The position numbers and the translations under genes were made by a program. The notes beneath the pieces are model-generated. The model was not told the origin of the DNA, did no database searches, and saw only the letters and a program-made list of their open reading frames with translations. 64,000 bases of DNA, from positions 3,007,501 through 3,071,500 of the forward strand of contig JAWNZC010000106.1 in the NCBI GenBank assembly GCA_035771165.1, read 5' to 3'. This DNA is from Paragorgia papillata. Its lineage: Eukaryota > Cnidaria > Anthozoa > Scleralcyonacea > Coralliidae. Shown in pieces: positions 1 to 11,372 of this stretch (position 1 is its first letter; each line of letters starts with the position of its first letter).

Positions 1-149
1 GAGTAAATAATTAAGCGATGCTAAAAACACTTACGTATACCAAGTGTTTATTCGTACGGATGTCTTGAAAAGCTTCAAACATCTAATAATCACCATAAAT
101 AACCATGAGAACAAATTAATATATCATAGCCATCGCCAGAACAAAGAAA

Positions 150-441
150 CAAACAAACAAACAAAGCAAACAAACAAACAAACAAACAAACAAACAAACA
201 AACAAACAAACAAACAAACAAACAAACAAACAAACAAACAAGCAAGCAAGCAAACAAACAAAGAAACAAATAAGCAAACAAGCAAACAAACAAACAAACA
301 AACAAACAAACAAACAAACAAACAAACAAACAAACAAACAAACAAACAAACAAACAAACAAACAAACAAACAAACAAACAAACAAACAAACAAACAAACA
401 AACAAACAAACAAACAAACAAACAAACAAACAAACAAACAG
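150..441. repeat. (CAAA)n microsatellite, about 290 bp
   Basis: Nearly perfect AAAC tetranucleotide repeat with a few CAAG and GAAA interruptions around 241-290. The long reading frames on both strands here are low-complexity products of the repeat and do not code for a protein. It lies downstream of the last visible SNX25-like exon, in its 3' intron. Confidence 0.97.
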
Positions 442-472
442 AGGTAAAAACCTAACCTCCTGGCGGAGGTGA

Positions 473-919
473 GGTAAGGTAAAATAGAGAGATTAAGATT
501 CACGTTAACGGGAAACAGTACGGCAGAGAAGATCACAATAATTTCCACGCTTTCATTTGTATCACCATCACTTTTGACTGCAGATTTTAAGGTGAAAATT
601 TCTAAAATTTCCTCTCTTTCACGTCTTTTATGAAGGAAAAGAGAAACAACAGAAATGTTAACAATGATCACAAAATGTTTTTAAATCATAGATATACCAA
701 AACAAACACGAAAAAGCAACCTTTTATCGACAACTTCAAATACCTCTTTTTAGCCGCCACCTTGGATCTTCTCACGTCAATTTTAATCTCTTTAGTTTCA
801 ATCACGCGAACGTCAAACGGCTATCTTACGTTTGCCGTTTGACGTTTACGTGAACCTTAATCTCTCTAACATTGAGTTTACAATACAGTATGATCGCGCA
901 GTAAATGTGCTAAATATAC
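473..919. other. Unannotated AT-rich DNA, intron 3' of the last visible exon
   Basis: No recognisable gene or repeat. The minus-strand frame that reaches 671 is continuous with the CAAA repeat frame and shows no known domain. Confidence 0.5.
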
Positions 920-972
920 CTTGATTATTCCAAGTTTGCAGTTTCGTTTCCCTACCAAGTTCTGTAACACCT
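920..972 (-). CDS. SNX25: SNX25-like exon: LVGKRN...GIIK region
   Basis: This exon is 53 nt, acceptor TTTTTCTCTTGCAG, donor GTATAT. After two bases completing Glu it reads VLQNLVGKRNCKLGIIK and ends in phase 0. The LVG..N...GIIK motif is the conserved C-terminal part of Nexin_C. The final exon, expected to encode a stretch like VF.ALQ and the C-terminal helices, was not found in bases 1-919 and should lie to the left of the window. Confidence 0.88.
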
Positions 973-980
973 CTGCAAGA

Positions 981-2195
981 GAAAAATTTAAAACAAGAAT
1001 CAGTAACATGCAAAAAAAAACCCCAACAATTCGAATATTTGAGATGAAACGTTCAAATATTTGGGAATATTTGAGATGAAACGTTCAAATATTTGGTATT
1101 ATCGTTTGGTAGTGAAATAATCTGCTACATATATAAATCGAAAATTAAACAATGAATTTAGATGTTAAGCTAAATGTTAGTATTTCTGTTTGTCAGTTCA
1201 TTATCTAAAATATTTTCAAACTTTGCACAATCTTATAAAGATTGCGTTTAAACATGTAGAACTTAAATGCTACCCAAACCAGCAGAACAAGACAAAGACG
1301 ACTTTTTCATCGCTTTCGAAGTGACATATTCATTAACCCATGCATAGTAAAAAGACTGGATAAGAAACTATATTCAAAGTTTAAGATTAATACAGCAATT
1401 ATTAAATGACAATCGAACTGCCTGTAAATGCAACAAATTCACATTACGATAAAACGCTGGTATATTATTACTAAGTTTAAAAGAAAACATCACGGTTTGC
1501 TACGAAAATACCAAGCAAGACAAAGTACTATTTTGCGACGCCAGTTTCTTTGAAACAACATAGAAAACATCAAAACAAAGGATCAACAACGTTTACCTCG
1601 AACACTCGATTGTGGCTTAGGCAGATTTGTAAGGCGATCAAATCACTTGAAACGTCGACACTGTCATCTGAATGTGGGAATATGAAAAATTTGAAGAAAG
1701 GTTCACTTAAAAACCTCAGTAAAACAAGCATACTCACGCCATTCGTGACATCACAATTTTCAACTACTTTTCAACCATTTTTCAAACGATTTACCAAATC
1801 AAAGGGTTCACGCAAAACGCCACACATCATTAGTTTCTTATCCATTCCTTTTACAATCCATGATTAACCGCAGATCAATTTTAAAACAATCCCGTGGTAG
1901 CTTGTTATGTAATTAACAATTGGATGTTTATCACGTAGTACATGAGAATACACCACGTGGTTGTTTTGAAATTGCTCTGTGGTTAACAAAACTGTTGCTT
2001 CAAAAGCAATGAAAAAATCGCATATGTCTCGCTCTCTACTGGTTTGAGTAGTAAGCACTTCACTAAATATTTTCTTGTCTGATGTATGCGTCTTCTAGAC
2101 AAAAACCTTTTTCGATCAATATTTTGCAGAGTAATAACCATGTTACAACATTACATGTAACATTTACAAGACGTTAAGACCTAAAGACTATATAC
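981..2195. other. SNX25-like intron, nothing recognised
   Basis: AT-rich intronic DNA. It has two near copies of a 27-28-bp direct repeat (ATATTTGAGATGAAACGTTC) at about 1036 and 1066. No domain or mobile element was recognised. Confidence 0.5.
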
Positions 2196-2250
2196 CTGGG
2201 CTCATTTCCAGCAACTTTTCTTTAACCTTTCGCCTTGTTTTTAATTTTTC
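2196..2250 (-). CDS. SNX25: SNX25-like exon: basic helix after Nexin_C motif
   Basis: This exon is 55 nt, acceptor TTTTGCTTCTCTAG, donor GTATAT. It starts in phase 0, reads EKLKTRRKVKEKLLEMSP and leaves one G. In the family, a basic helix (T..KAK..LL..IP) follows the WP.GKL motif, and this exon fits that position. The leftover G joins the AG that begins the next exon to give Glu. Confidence 0.8.
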
Positions 2251-2474
2251 CTAGAGAAGCAAAACACGTTGAGATAAGAAAAATATAAGGTTAAAATATT
2301 CGGACGTCTTCCGTTACAATTAGACAAACCCTCTTCCGTTCCCGTTATGCTAAAATACTATTTCTCGTCATTGGAAATTACTTTAGACTGTGAAAACCTT
2401 CGTAGAATTAAAACGATCTTAAGGTTATTAGCATCCTTAGTTCAGCTCAGTTCAGTTAAACTACAGTTCCATTT

Positions 2475-2610
2475 AGTTTACTTTACTCTAGTTTACTTTA
2501 CTTTACTTTACTTTACTTTACTTTACTTTACTTTACTTTACTTTACTTTACTTTACTTTACTTTACTTTACTTTACTTTACTTTACTTTACTTTACTTTA
2601 CTTTACTTTA
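2475..2610. repeat. (TTTAC)n pentanucleotide repeat
   Basis: About 25 nearly perfect TTTAC units. They run directly into the 11-bp minisatellite on the right, and the shared TTTA core suggests that one tract grew out of the other. The plus-strand frame across it is an artefact. Confidence 0.95.
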
Positions 2611-5600
2611 GTTCAGGTTCAGGTTCAGGTTAGTTCAGTTTAGTTTTAGTTTATGTTTATGTTTATGTTTAGTTTATGTTCAATTTAGTGTAGTTTATGT
2701 TTAGTTCATGTTCAGTTTATGTTCAGTTTATGTTTTGATTATGTTTAGTTTATGTTTAGTTTATGTTCAGTCTAGTATAGTTTATGTTTAGTTTAATTTA
2801 CGTTTAGTTTATGTTTAGTTTATGTTTTGATTATGTTTAGTTTATGTTCAGTCTAGTATAGTATAGTTTATGTTTAGTTCATGTTCAGTTTATGTTTAGT
2901 TTATGTTTTGATTATGTTTAGTTTATGTTTAGTTTATGTTTAGTTTATGTTTTGATTATGTTTAGTTTATGTTTAGTTTATGTTTAGTTTATGTTTTGAT
3001 TATGTTTAGTTTATGTTCAGTCTAGTATAGTTTATGTTTAGTTCATGTTCAGTTTATGTTTAGTTTATGTTCAGTTTATGTTTAGTTTATGTTTTGATTA
3101 TGTTTAGTTTATGTTCAGTTTATATTTAGTTTATGTTTTGATTATGTTTAGTTTATGTTCAGTCTAGTATAGTTTGGTTTATGTTTAGTTCATGTTCAGT
3201 TTATGTTCAGTTTATGTTTTGATTATGTTTAGTTTATGTTCAGTTTATGTTTAGTTTATGTTTTGATTATGTTTAGTTTATGTTTAGTTTATGTTTTGAT
3301 TATGTTTAGTTTATGTTTAGTTTATATTTTGATTATGTTTAGTTTATGTTTAGTTTATGTTTAGTTTATGTTTTGATTATGTTTAGTTTATGTTCAGTCT
3401 AGTATAGTTTATGTTTAGTTCATGTTCAGTTTATGTTCAGTTTATGTTTTGATTATGTTTAGTTTATGTTCAGTCTAGTATAGTTTATGTTTAGTTTAAT
3501 TTACGTTTAGTTTATGTTTTGATTATGTTTAGTTTATGTTCAGTCTAGTATAGTTTATGTTTAGTTCATGTTCAGTTTATGTTTAGTTTATGTTTTGATT
3601 ATGTTTAGTTTATGTTCAGTTTATGTTTAGTTTATGTTTTGACTATGTTTAGTTTATGTTCAGTCTAGTATAGTTTAGTTTATGTTTAGTTCATGTTCAG
3701 TTTATGTTCAGTTTATGTTTTGATTATGTTTAGTTTATGTTCAGTCTAGTATAGTTTATGTTTAGTTTAATTTACGTTTAGTTTATGTTTTGATTATGTT
3801 TAGTTTATGTTCAGTCTAGTATAGTTTATGTTTAGTTCATGTTCAGTTTATGTTTAGTTTATGTTTTGATTATGTTTAGTTTATGTTTAGTTTATGTTTT
3901 GATTATGTTTAGTTTATGTTTAGTTTATATTTTGATTATGTTTAGTTTATGTTTAGTTTATGTTTAGTTTATGTTTTGATTATGTTTAGTTTATGTTCAG
4001 TTTAGTATAGTTTATGTTTAGTTCATGTTCAGTTTATGTTCAGTTTATGTTTTGATTATGTTTAGTTTATGTTTAGTTTATGTTCAGTCTAGTATAGTTT
4101 ATGTTTAGTTTAATTTACGTTTAGTTTATGTTTTGATTATGTTTAGTTTATGTTCAGTCTAGTATAGTTTATGTTTAGTTCATGTTCAGTTTATGTTTAG
4201 TTTATGTTTTGATTATGTTTAGTTTATGTTCAGTTTATGTTTAGTTTATGTTTTGACTATGTTTAGTTTATGTTCAGTTTATGTTTAGTTTATGTTTTGA
4301 TTATGTTTAGTTTATGTTCAGTCTAGTATAGTTTAGTTTATGTTTAGTTCATGTTCAGTTTATGTTTAGTTTATGTTTTGATTATGTTTAGTTTATGTTT
4401 AGTTTATGTTTAGTTTATGTTCAGTTTAGTTTAGTTTAATTTATGTTTAGTTTATGTTCAGTTTATGTTTAGTTTATGTTTTGATTATGTTTAGTTTATG
4501 TTCAGTTTATGTTTAGTTTATGTTTTGATTATGTTTAGTTTATGTTCAGTTTATGTTTAGTTTATGTTTTGATTATGTTTAGTTTATGTTCAGTCTAGTA
4601 TAGTTTAGTTTATGTTTAGTTCATGTTCAGTTTATGTTTAGTTTATGTTTTGATTATGTTTAGTTTATGTTTAGTTTATGTTTAGTTTATGTTCAGTTTA
4701 GTTTAGTTTAATTTATGTTTAGTTTATGTTTTGTTTATGTTCAGTTTAGTTTACTTTATGTTTAGTTTATGTTCAGTTTATGTTTAGTTTATGTTCAGTT
4801 TATGTTTAGTTTATGTTCAGTTTATGTTTTGTTTATGTTCAGTTTAGTTTAGTTTACTTCATGTTTAGTTTATGTTCAGTTTATGTTTAGTTTATGTTTT
4901 GATTATGTTTAGTTTATGTTCAGTTTATGTTTAGTTTATGTTTTGATTATGTTTAGTTTATGTTCAGTCTAGTATAGTTTAGTTTATGTTTAGTTCATGT
5001 TCAGTTTATGTTCAGTTTATGTTTTGATTATGTTTAGTTTATGTTCAGTTTATGTTTAGTTTATGTTTTGATTATGTTTAGTTTATGTTTAGTTTATGTT
5101 TTGATTATGTTTAGTTTATGTTTAGTTTATATTTTGATTATGTTTAGTTTATGTTTAGTTTATGTTTAGTTTATGTTTTGATTATGTTTAGTTTATGTTC
5201 AGTCTAGTATAGTTTATGTTTAGTTCATGTTCAGTTTATGTTCAGTTTATGTTTTGATTATGTTTAGTTTATGTTCAGTCTAGTATAGTTTATGTTTAGT
5301 TTAATTTACGTTTAGTTTATGTTTTGATTATGTTTAGTTTATGTTCAGTCTAGTATAGTTTATGTTTAGTTCATGTTCAGTTTATGTTTAGTTTATGTTT
5401 TGATTATGTTTAGTTTATGTTTAGTTTATGTTTTGACTATGTTTAGTTTATGTTCAGTCTAGTATAGTATAGTTTAGTTTATGTTTAGTTCATGTTCAGT
5501 TTATGTTTAGTTTATGTTTTGATTATGTTTAGTTTATCTTCAGTTTATGTTTAGTTTATGTTTTGACTATGTTTAGTTTATGTTCAGTCTAGTATAGTAT

Positions 5601-6869
5601 AGTTTAGTTTATGTTTAGTTCATGTTCAGTTTATGTTCAGTTTATGTTTTGATTATGTTTAGTTTATGTTCAGTCTAGTATAGTTTATGTTTAGTTTAAT
5701 TTACGTTTAGTTTATGTTTTGATTATGTTTAGTTTATGTTCAGTCTAGTATAGTTTATGTTTAGTTCATGTTCAGTTTATGTTTAGTTTATGTTTTGATT
5801 ATGTTTAGTTTATGTTTAGTTTATGTTTTGATTATGTTTAGTTTATGTTTAGTTTATATTTTGATTATGTTTAGTTTATGTTTAGTTTATGTTTAGTTTA
5901 TGTTTTGATTATGTTTAGTTTATGTTCAGTCTAGTATAGTTTATGTTTAGTTCATGTTCAGTTTATGTTCAGTTTATGTTTTGATTATGTTTAGTTTATG
6001 TTTAGTTTATGTTCAGTCTAGTATAGTTTATGTTTAGTTTAATTTACGTTTAGTTTATGTTTTGATTATGTTTAGTTTATGTTCAGTCTAGTATAGTTTA
6101 TGTTTAGTTCATGTTCAGTTTATGTTAGTTTATGTTTTGATTATGTTTAGTTTATGTTCAGTTTATGTTTAGTTTATGTTTTGACTATGTTTAGTTTATG
6201 TTCAGTTTATGTTTAGTTTATGTTTTGATTATGTTTAGTTTATGTTCAGTCTAGTATAGTTTAGTTTATGTTTAGTTCATGTTCAGTTTATGTTTAGTTT
6301 ATGTTTTGATTATGTTTAGTTTATGTTTAGTTTATGTTTAGTTTATGTTCAGTTTAGTTTAGTTTAATTTATGTTTAGTTTATGTTCAGTTTATGTTTAG
6401 TTTATGTTTTGATTATGTTTAGTTTATGTTCAGTTTATGTTTAGTTTATGTTTTGATTATGTTTAGTTTATGTTCAGTTTAGTTTAGTTTAATTTATGTT
6501 TAGTTTATGTTTAGTTTATGTTCAGTCTAGTATAGTTTAGTTTATGTTTAGTTCATGTTCAGTTTATGTTTAGTTTATGTTTTGATTATGTTTAGTTTAT
6601 GTTTAGTTTATGTTTAGTTTATGTTCAGTTTAGTTTAGTTTAATTTATGTTTAGTTTATGTTTTGTTTATGTTCAGTTTAGTTTACTTTATGTTTAGTTT
6701 ATGTTCAGTTTATGTTTAGTTTATGTTCAGTTTATGTTTAGTTTATGTTCAGTTTATGTTTTGTTTATGTTCAGTTTAGTTTAGTTTACTTCATGTTTAG
6801 TTTATGTTCAGTTTATGTTTTGTTTATGTTCAGTTTAGTTTAGTTTAGTTTATCTTTAGTTTAGTTTAC
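2611..6869. repeat. 11-bp minisatellite array, 4.2 kb, with higher-order repeats
   Basis: Tandem array of 10-12-bp units with consensus TTTATGTTTAG. Variants are TTTATGTTCAG, TTTATGTTTTGA-TTATG, TTCATGTTCAG, TCTAGTATAG and TTTAATTTACG. The variants recur in the same order: the rare TTTAATTTACG motif near 3497, 3770 and 4110 reappears near 5301, 5700 and 6047. A block of about 1.9 kb has therefore been duplicated within the array. It sits in the SNX25-like intron between the exons at 7053 and 2250, and no unit carries coding capacity. Confidence 0.95.
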
Positions 6870-7052
6870 TATTATAGAATAGTAAAAAACTGCCATTCAA
6901 GAAATAATAGAAAACTGCTATTCAAGTACTTATTTTAATAAATCTAAATCTAAGCTTAATCTGTGTAAGTCCTCAATACTGTTGATAAAATAATAGAAAT
7001 AACAACTATGGGAGCTAGGAAGCATAGAAAAATAGATAATTTTCAAACTCAC

Positions 7053-7179
7053 CGCATCGCTACGCTTTGGAGATGGATGCCCTAACTTGCCTTGGGGCCA
7101 CATTACGTCACAAAATGTTTGAATATAATAGACAATCATTGGCTCAGATACGATCCATTCCACTAACTCTCGGATTTCT
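7053..7179 (-). CDS. SNX25: SNX25-like exon: Nexin_C, WIVSEP region
   Basis: This exon is 127 nt, acceptor TTTGATGTCAG, donor GTGAGT. The first base completes Arg. It reads EIRELVEWIVSEPMIVYYIQ, then TFCDVMWPQGKLGHPSPKRS, then DA. The W.VSE....YY...F.D..WP.GKL pattern is conserved in the Nexin_C domains of SNX25 and SNX13. It ends in phase 0. The intron that follows contains the 4.2-kb minisatellite. Confidence 0.92.
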
Positions 7180-7180
7180 C

Positions 7181-7639
7181 TGACATCAAATACAAAAACA
7201 AAAAATAAATTATTGGAAATTTAAACTTTATGCTTGTTTTTTATTGCTCGATATTTCCAGTCAATATTCAATATATGGTCTCTATGATCAACCTCGTACC
7301 CAGGGCATTTTGGCTACACGTTTGGGAGGTCGGTGAAAATAGCCTTTCCATTGGCTGGTCAAGTCTATAATCTAATTAGTCGGTTTGAAGACTCGTGTAA
7401 CTGGATTGCAATACTGGATTCACTCTTCGAAATTTACCCCCAAAAATGAAAATGCTAGCTTTGTTTAAAGTCAAGAACAACATGAGATATATGCTAACAG
7501 TGGAAAGGTCGAATGATAGTACTTAGGCTATTTGATATTTCGAAACAGACTAGTTTCTTCAATATCTAGACAACAGTCTGCATACATGACGATTTCGAAT
7601 GATTATTGTGGGACAGTGAAATCGGGTGGAGAATGATAA
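7181..7639. other. Intronic DNA, nothing recognised
   Basis: Between the exon ending at 7179 and the LINE remnant. No repeat structure or reading frame worth naming. Confidence 0.5.
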
Positions 7640-9208
7640 TAATAAAACTAGAAAATATAATAAAAGTATAATTAGAAAACCAAGTAAAGATGTTGAATAA
7701 AGACCTGGGAAGAGTAAATGCGCTCATACAGCAGAAAACCATCAGGAAAAAGCATAAGGATGTCCTTCAGAGACGATATAAGATCCAACAAAAAGGATCG
7801 GGACTGGTGAAAGAAGAAATCAAGCAAAGAATTGTGGCCAAAACTGGAAAAATTAAGAGGTACAGCAATAGAATTAACGAATATCGACAAAATAGATTAT
7901 TCCAGAATAACGAAAACAGATTCTACCATGTGTTAAACGAAGAAGGACAACAAGAGAATGAAGCTCCAGATCATGGGGAGGCAAGGAGTTTTTGGTTGGA
8001 AATCTGGAGTAAAGAGATGGAACATAATAAAGATGCAGAATGGCTAGAAGACTTTAGACATGAAATGAGCGACACACAACAACAGGAAAAGATAGAAATC
8101 ATGGTGGAGAAGGTGCAAAAGATGATACAGAAGATCCCTACCTGGAAAGTTCCTGGACCTGATATGGTATACAGGGTTATTGGTTTAAAATTTTTCGAAG
8201 TATCCACATTCGTCTAAAGGATTACTATGTGGATTGTTTAAATAACGGACAGGTACCAATATGGATGACAAAAGGAAGAACTGTTTTGATACAGAAAGAC
8301 AAGGACAAAGGTAACGACTCTAGTAATTACAGGCCTATAACTTGTCTACCCCTTGCGTGGAAAATTCTAAGTGAAATACTGGCCGAGGAAATTTATTCGT
8401 TCTTTGATGAAAACATGATTTTACACGAAGAACGAAAGGGCTGCAGAAAGAAATCAAGGGGAACGGCTGATTTTCTGTATATAGATAAGATGGTGTTAAA
8501 AGAAGCGAGAAGGAGAAAGAAAAATTTGGCAATGGCCTGGATCGACTATCGGAAGGCATACGACATGATACCCCATTCATGGATTTTAGAGTGTTTACAG
8601 GGTCTGGGAGTGAATAAGGAAACAAGAAGATTGTTGGAAGAAACGATAAAATCCTGGAGGGTGGAGTTAACCTGTGCATAAGAAGTAATTGGAGAAATTA
8701 AAATCATGAGAGGGATATTTCAGGGAGATTCGCTGTCACCTTTGCTTTTCGTGAGCGCAATGATCCCACTTACTCACATTTTAAGGATTTCAAAACCTGG
8801 ATATGAATTTTCTGATAGTGGGAAAAAGATCAATCATTTACTATATATGGATGATCTTAAGCTGTACAACAAAAGTGAGAAAGAATTAGACTCAGTGATA
8901 CAGACCGTACGAGTATTCAGCCATGATATACGAATGTATTGAAGAGAGGAACGTTGGTGAACTCGGGTGGAATAAAGCTGCCCGATGGGGAAGAGATGAA
9001 ATCATTGAATGAAGGTGAAGGGTATAAGTACTTAGGAGTAACAGAGGCAGATGAGATCAAGAAGAAAGAAATGAAAGAGAAAGTTGGCAAGGAATATAAG
9101 CGTAGGATCAGAAAGATTTTGGAAACAAAGCTGAGTGGAGAGAATGTTATAAAAGGGATCAACACCTGGGCCATACCCTTATTAAGATATTCTGCCGCCT
9201 GCACATAA
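7640..9208 (+). pseudogene. REL-group LINE remnant (reverse transcriptase), copy 1
   Basis: Broken non-LTR retrotransposon. Its reading runs through three frames: 7690-8217 (basic N-terminal helices and WKVPGPD), 8229-8681 (GRTVLIQKD, NYRPITCLPLAWK, AWIDYRKAYDMIPHSWI), 8706-8942 (RGIFQGDSLSPLLF and the catalytic LYMDDLKLY) and 8939-9208 (LPDGEE, YKYLGV, INTWAIPLLRYSA). Breaks are a frameshift near 8165-8228, an in-frame stop at 8679-8681 and a frameshift near 8940. The RT catalytic YMDD is intact. The copy stops abruptly at a (TA)n tract before the C-terminal endonuclease part and lacks the N-terminus seen in copy 2 at 34.6-37.9 kb, so it is truncated at both ends. It is antisense to the host gene. 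Confidence 0.9.
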
Positions 9209-9249
9209 ACTTTAGAATTCGCCCAACCCACCCTCGTGTTTGCATGAGG

Positions 9250-9297
9250 CTATATATATATATATATATAAATATAAATATATATATATATATTTAT
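9250..9297. repeat. (TA)n tract
   Basis: Interrupted TA repeat. It directly abuts the LINE truncation on the left and a hammerhead-like motif on the right. Confidence 0.95.
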
Positions 9298-9302
9298 TAG
9301 AT

Positions 9303-9330
9303 CTGATGAGTGTGACAGCACGAAACTGTA
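9303..9330 (+). ncRNA. Hammerhead-like core, probably inactive
   Basis: The plus strand shows CTGATGA, a short GTG...CAC stem II (9310-9321) and GAAAC (9322-9326), the conserved hammerhead core. Helix I cannot form because the 5' side is the end of a (TA)n tract. Helix III could only be a mismatched ACTGT. It looks like a decayed member of the ribozyme set found further right. Confidence 0.45.
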
Positions 9331-9355
9331 CAGCAATTAAAATGCTCGTATGATA

Positions 9356-9469
9356 ACAAGCTTGAGTTACTTCATTTCATTTTTAATCACTACAAATGTA
9401 GTGATTAAAATTTGTAGTTGATTAAACATTTGTAGTGATTAAAAATTAAATAAAGTAACTCAAGCTTGT
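9356..9469. repeat. Inverted repeat (hairpin), AT-rich
   Basis: ACAAGCTTGAGTTACTT on the left matches AAGTAACTCAAGCTTGT on the right, and inside it TAATCACTACAAATGTAGTGATTA forms a second palindrome in three parts. This is a foldback of about 110 bp with no coding content. Confidence 0.8.
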
Positions 9470-9606
9470 CTTTTTGTTTTACTATTCCGCTCCACTTCGG
9501 TATTGAGCACTCTAAACGTATGATTTTGAACTTGTCACTTGTGCTATAGAAACTTGAAAAATGCACTATATATATACTTGTACCATAACGAGCCGACAAA
9601 TTAAGA

Positions 9607-9755
9607 AAATAAAGAATAAAACATAATCCGAGAATCGTCATCTTGTGACTGATATTCAAGTTAAAAACACGATAAGACAAAATTAGAGGTAATATTTCAA
9701 CTGTATTACAAAGTCATTATCAAACCAATAATTTACAGGCTTACTGAGACCTATA
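9607..9755. repeat. Left arm of a 3.5-kb-spaced inverted repeat
   Basis: The reverse complement of this segment matches 12974-13132 over about 150 bp with roughly 85-90% visible identity, including TAACTTGAATATCA, ATATTACCTCT and GGTTTGATAATGACTTTG. The pair encloses the whole foldback and hammerhead block. Confidence 0.8.
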
Positions 9756-10218
9756 CAATAATCACAAGAACGATGTCATCGCTTAATCACTTGGGAAAAT
9801 GCTATCGGATTGACAAATCATCTCTAACAAATCAGGATAAAATATGTCAGCTAATAGCTTCAAAGAAATGAAGATAAAAATAAAAACATAACAGTGGTGA
9901 AAAGATCTATAAAAATATTACAAGTTCTAAAAATAAAACTAAGGAAATAAAGAGAGTTCTTCTCTATCTCGATACAGAACGGACACGAATTCTGTAAATT
10001 ATTTCTAAAACAATTTATTTGGTAAGTTCATTGGCGTAGTAATTTTTCTAAAAAAAAACGTTGTCTAAGTCGAGAAAATCAAAGCTAAAGTTTATGTAAA
10101 TCAAGAGGAATCTATATCACATATATAGACCTTCATTAAACAGGGATTTTCTATGTGTTTTCCTCATTAATTATTAATGAGTTATATATATACAAGTATA
10201 CTTGTATATATACAATGA

Positions 10219-10259
10219 GCCGCCTGAAGATCGCCCAGCGTGAAACTGACAGTAGCGAC
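10219..10259 (+). ncRNA. Hammerhead ribozyme motif (CUGAAGA core)
   Basis: Core CTGAAGA at 10224-10230; position 7 of the core is free, so this fits CUGANGA. Stem II is CGC-CCA-GCG (10232-10240). GAA follows at 10242-10244, then helix III ACT-GAC-AGT (10245-10253) with a triloop. The cleavage triplet is GUA, with the cut expected between 10254 and 10255. Helix I pairs GCCGC (10219-10223) with GCGAC (10255-10259) with one mismatch. It shares helix I and the triloop helix III with the copies at 51291-51336 and 12681-12726. It lies at the centre of a foldback, upstream of (TA)n. Confidence 0.65.
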
Positions 10260-10288
10260 CATCAACATTTGGGGTAAGCCCACTTATA

Positions 10289-10327
<39 letters not shown>
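10289..10327. repeat. (TA)n tract
   Basis: About 18 TA units in the centre of the 9961-10550 foldback. Confidence 0.95.
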
Positions 10328-10328
<1 letters not shown>

Positions 10329-10513
10329 AAAACTCATTAATAATTCATTAGGAAAACACAAAGAAAATCCATGTTTAATGAGTGTCTGTATATGTGATAC
10401 AGATTCCTCTTGATTTACATAAACTTTAGCTTTGATTTTCTCGACTTAGACAACGTTTTTTTAGAAAAATTACTAGGCCAATGAACTTACCAAATCGGAT
10501 CGTTTTAGAAGTC

Positions 10514-10617
10514 ATTTACAGAATTCGTGTCCGTTCTGTATCGGGATACAGGCACTCGGCTTCGCCTCGTGTCTGTATACCCCAATACAGAACGGCCACT
10601 CATTTCATTCTGTAAAT
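10514..10617. repeat. Hairpin with CTCGGCTTCGCCTCG apex
   Basis: Imperfect palindrome of 104 bp. The left arm begins ATTTACAGAATTCG and the right arm ends ATTCTGTAAAT. The apex 15-mer CTCGGCTTCGCCTCG lies at 10555-10569. The same apex occurs in an unrelated-stem hairpin at 21847-21861. It overlaps the right arm of the larger foldback. Confidence 0.85.
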
Positions 10618-10623
10618 AGTACA

Positions 10624-10624
<1 letters not shown>

Positions 10625-10681
<57 letters not shown>
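10625..10681. repeat. (TA)n tract, target of a MITE
   Basis: About 28 TA units. Together with the tract at 11328-11366 it flanks the CCGGGTGGCGC-ended MITE. Confidence 0.95.
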
Positions 10682-10683
<2 letters not shown>

Positions 10684-11325
10684 GGGTGGCGCAAAAAAAA
10701 GTACCCCTGTGTGATTCAGTATAACGTAAAAACTAGAAAAGCTATTACACTATAACAACTTTCTTTGCATTCAATAATGGCTAACTTAAATTTTGATATA
10801 CAAATTTTGCATTTTCATGCAATATTGACCGAGATACAAACGTTTGAATTTGCATGAACTTTTAAAAATTTGTTTAAAAACGACGAAAAAAGGAGTATTA
10901 AACTAATTCGAAAACCATTACTATTTTATTATAAGTATTAAGTATTGGGAATTTCAATGAAGTGAACTTCAAGTTGAGGATGTGTATCTGTAAAAGACTT
11001 ATGATGTACTTTCTTCCCTTTAACTACAATAAATAAGTTATCAAGTTTTAACAAACTGTACGTACCAATATTACGGCTTTAACACAAGTTATTGCTGTAT
11101 TAATATTTGATAGGCCGTTTTTAGCAAATTTTTACACTTCCAAAAATGTTTACTCAATTTTAAACATTAATATATCGGTCAATATTGCATGAAAATGCAA
11201 AAGTTGTATATCAAAATTTAAGTTAGCCATTATTGAATGCAAAGAAAGTTGTTATAGTGTAATAGCTTTTCTAGTTTTTAAGTTATACTGAATCAAACAG
11301 GGGTACGTTTTTTTTGCGCCACCCG

Positions 11326-11327
<2 letters not shown>
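10682..11327. mobile_element. TA-target MITE with CCGGGTGGCGCAAAA termini, copy 1
   Basis: Terminal inverted repeats of about 170 bp: the left begins CCGGGTGGCGCAAAAAAAAG, the right ends TTTTTTTTGCGCCACCCGG. Both ends border TA repeats, so the target was TA. The interior is AT-rich with no reading frame. A second copy with the same termini but a different interior lies at 51425-52226 and keeps a possible transposase trace. Tc1/mariner-type ancestry is inferred from the TA target. Confidence 0.85.

Positions 11328-11366
<39 letters not shown>
11328..11366. repeat. (TA)n tract
   Basis: TA repeat between the MITE end and the hammerhead ribozyme on the minus strand. Confidence 0.95.
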
Positions 11367-11368
<2 letters not shown>

Positions 11369-11372
11369 CAAT

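Larger units (their letters stand above)
9961..10550. repeat. Long foldback element, arms about 220 bp
   Basis: Arms 9961-10185 and 10327-10550 are reverse complements with few mismatches (for example GATACAGAACGGACACGAAT on one side, ATTCGTGTCCGTTCTGTATC on the other). The 140-bp centre holds a hammerhead motif and a (TA)n tract. No reading frame is present. Confidence 0.85.

Noticed and set aside
44..671. Long frames rich in NKQT or CLFV repeats
   Set aside because: They are translations of the (CAAA)n tract in both strands.
1597..1667. Candidate minus-strand exon reading DSVDVSSDLIALQICLSHNR with good splice sites
   Set aside because: It lies between two SNX25-like exons whose phases already join directly; inserting it breaks the frame. 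It could be a rare alternative exon but has no support.
1550..1867. 105-aa plus-strand frame
   Set aside because: No domain, intronic position, no codon bias.
2347..2643. 98-aa plus-strand frame
   Set aside because: Mostly (TTTAC)n repeat translation.
8335..8679. 114-aa minus-strand frame
   Set aside because: Shadow of the LINE reverse transcriptase on the plus strand.
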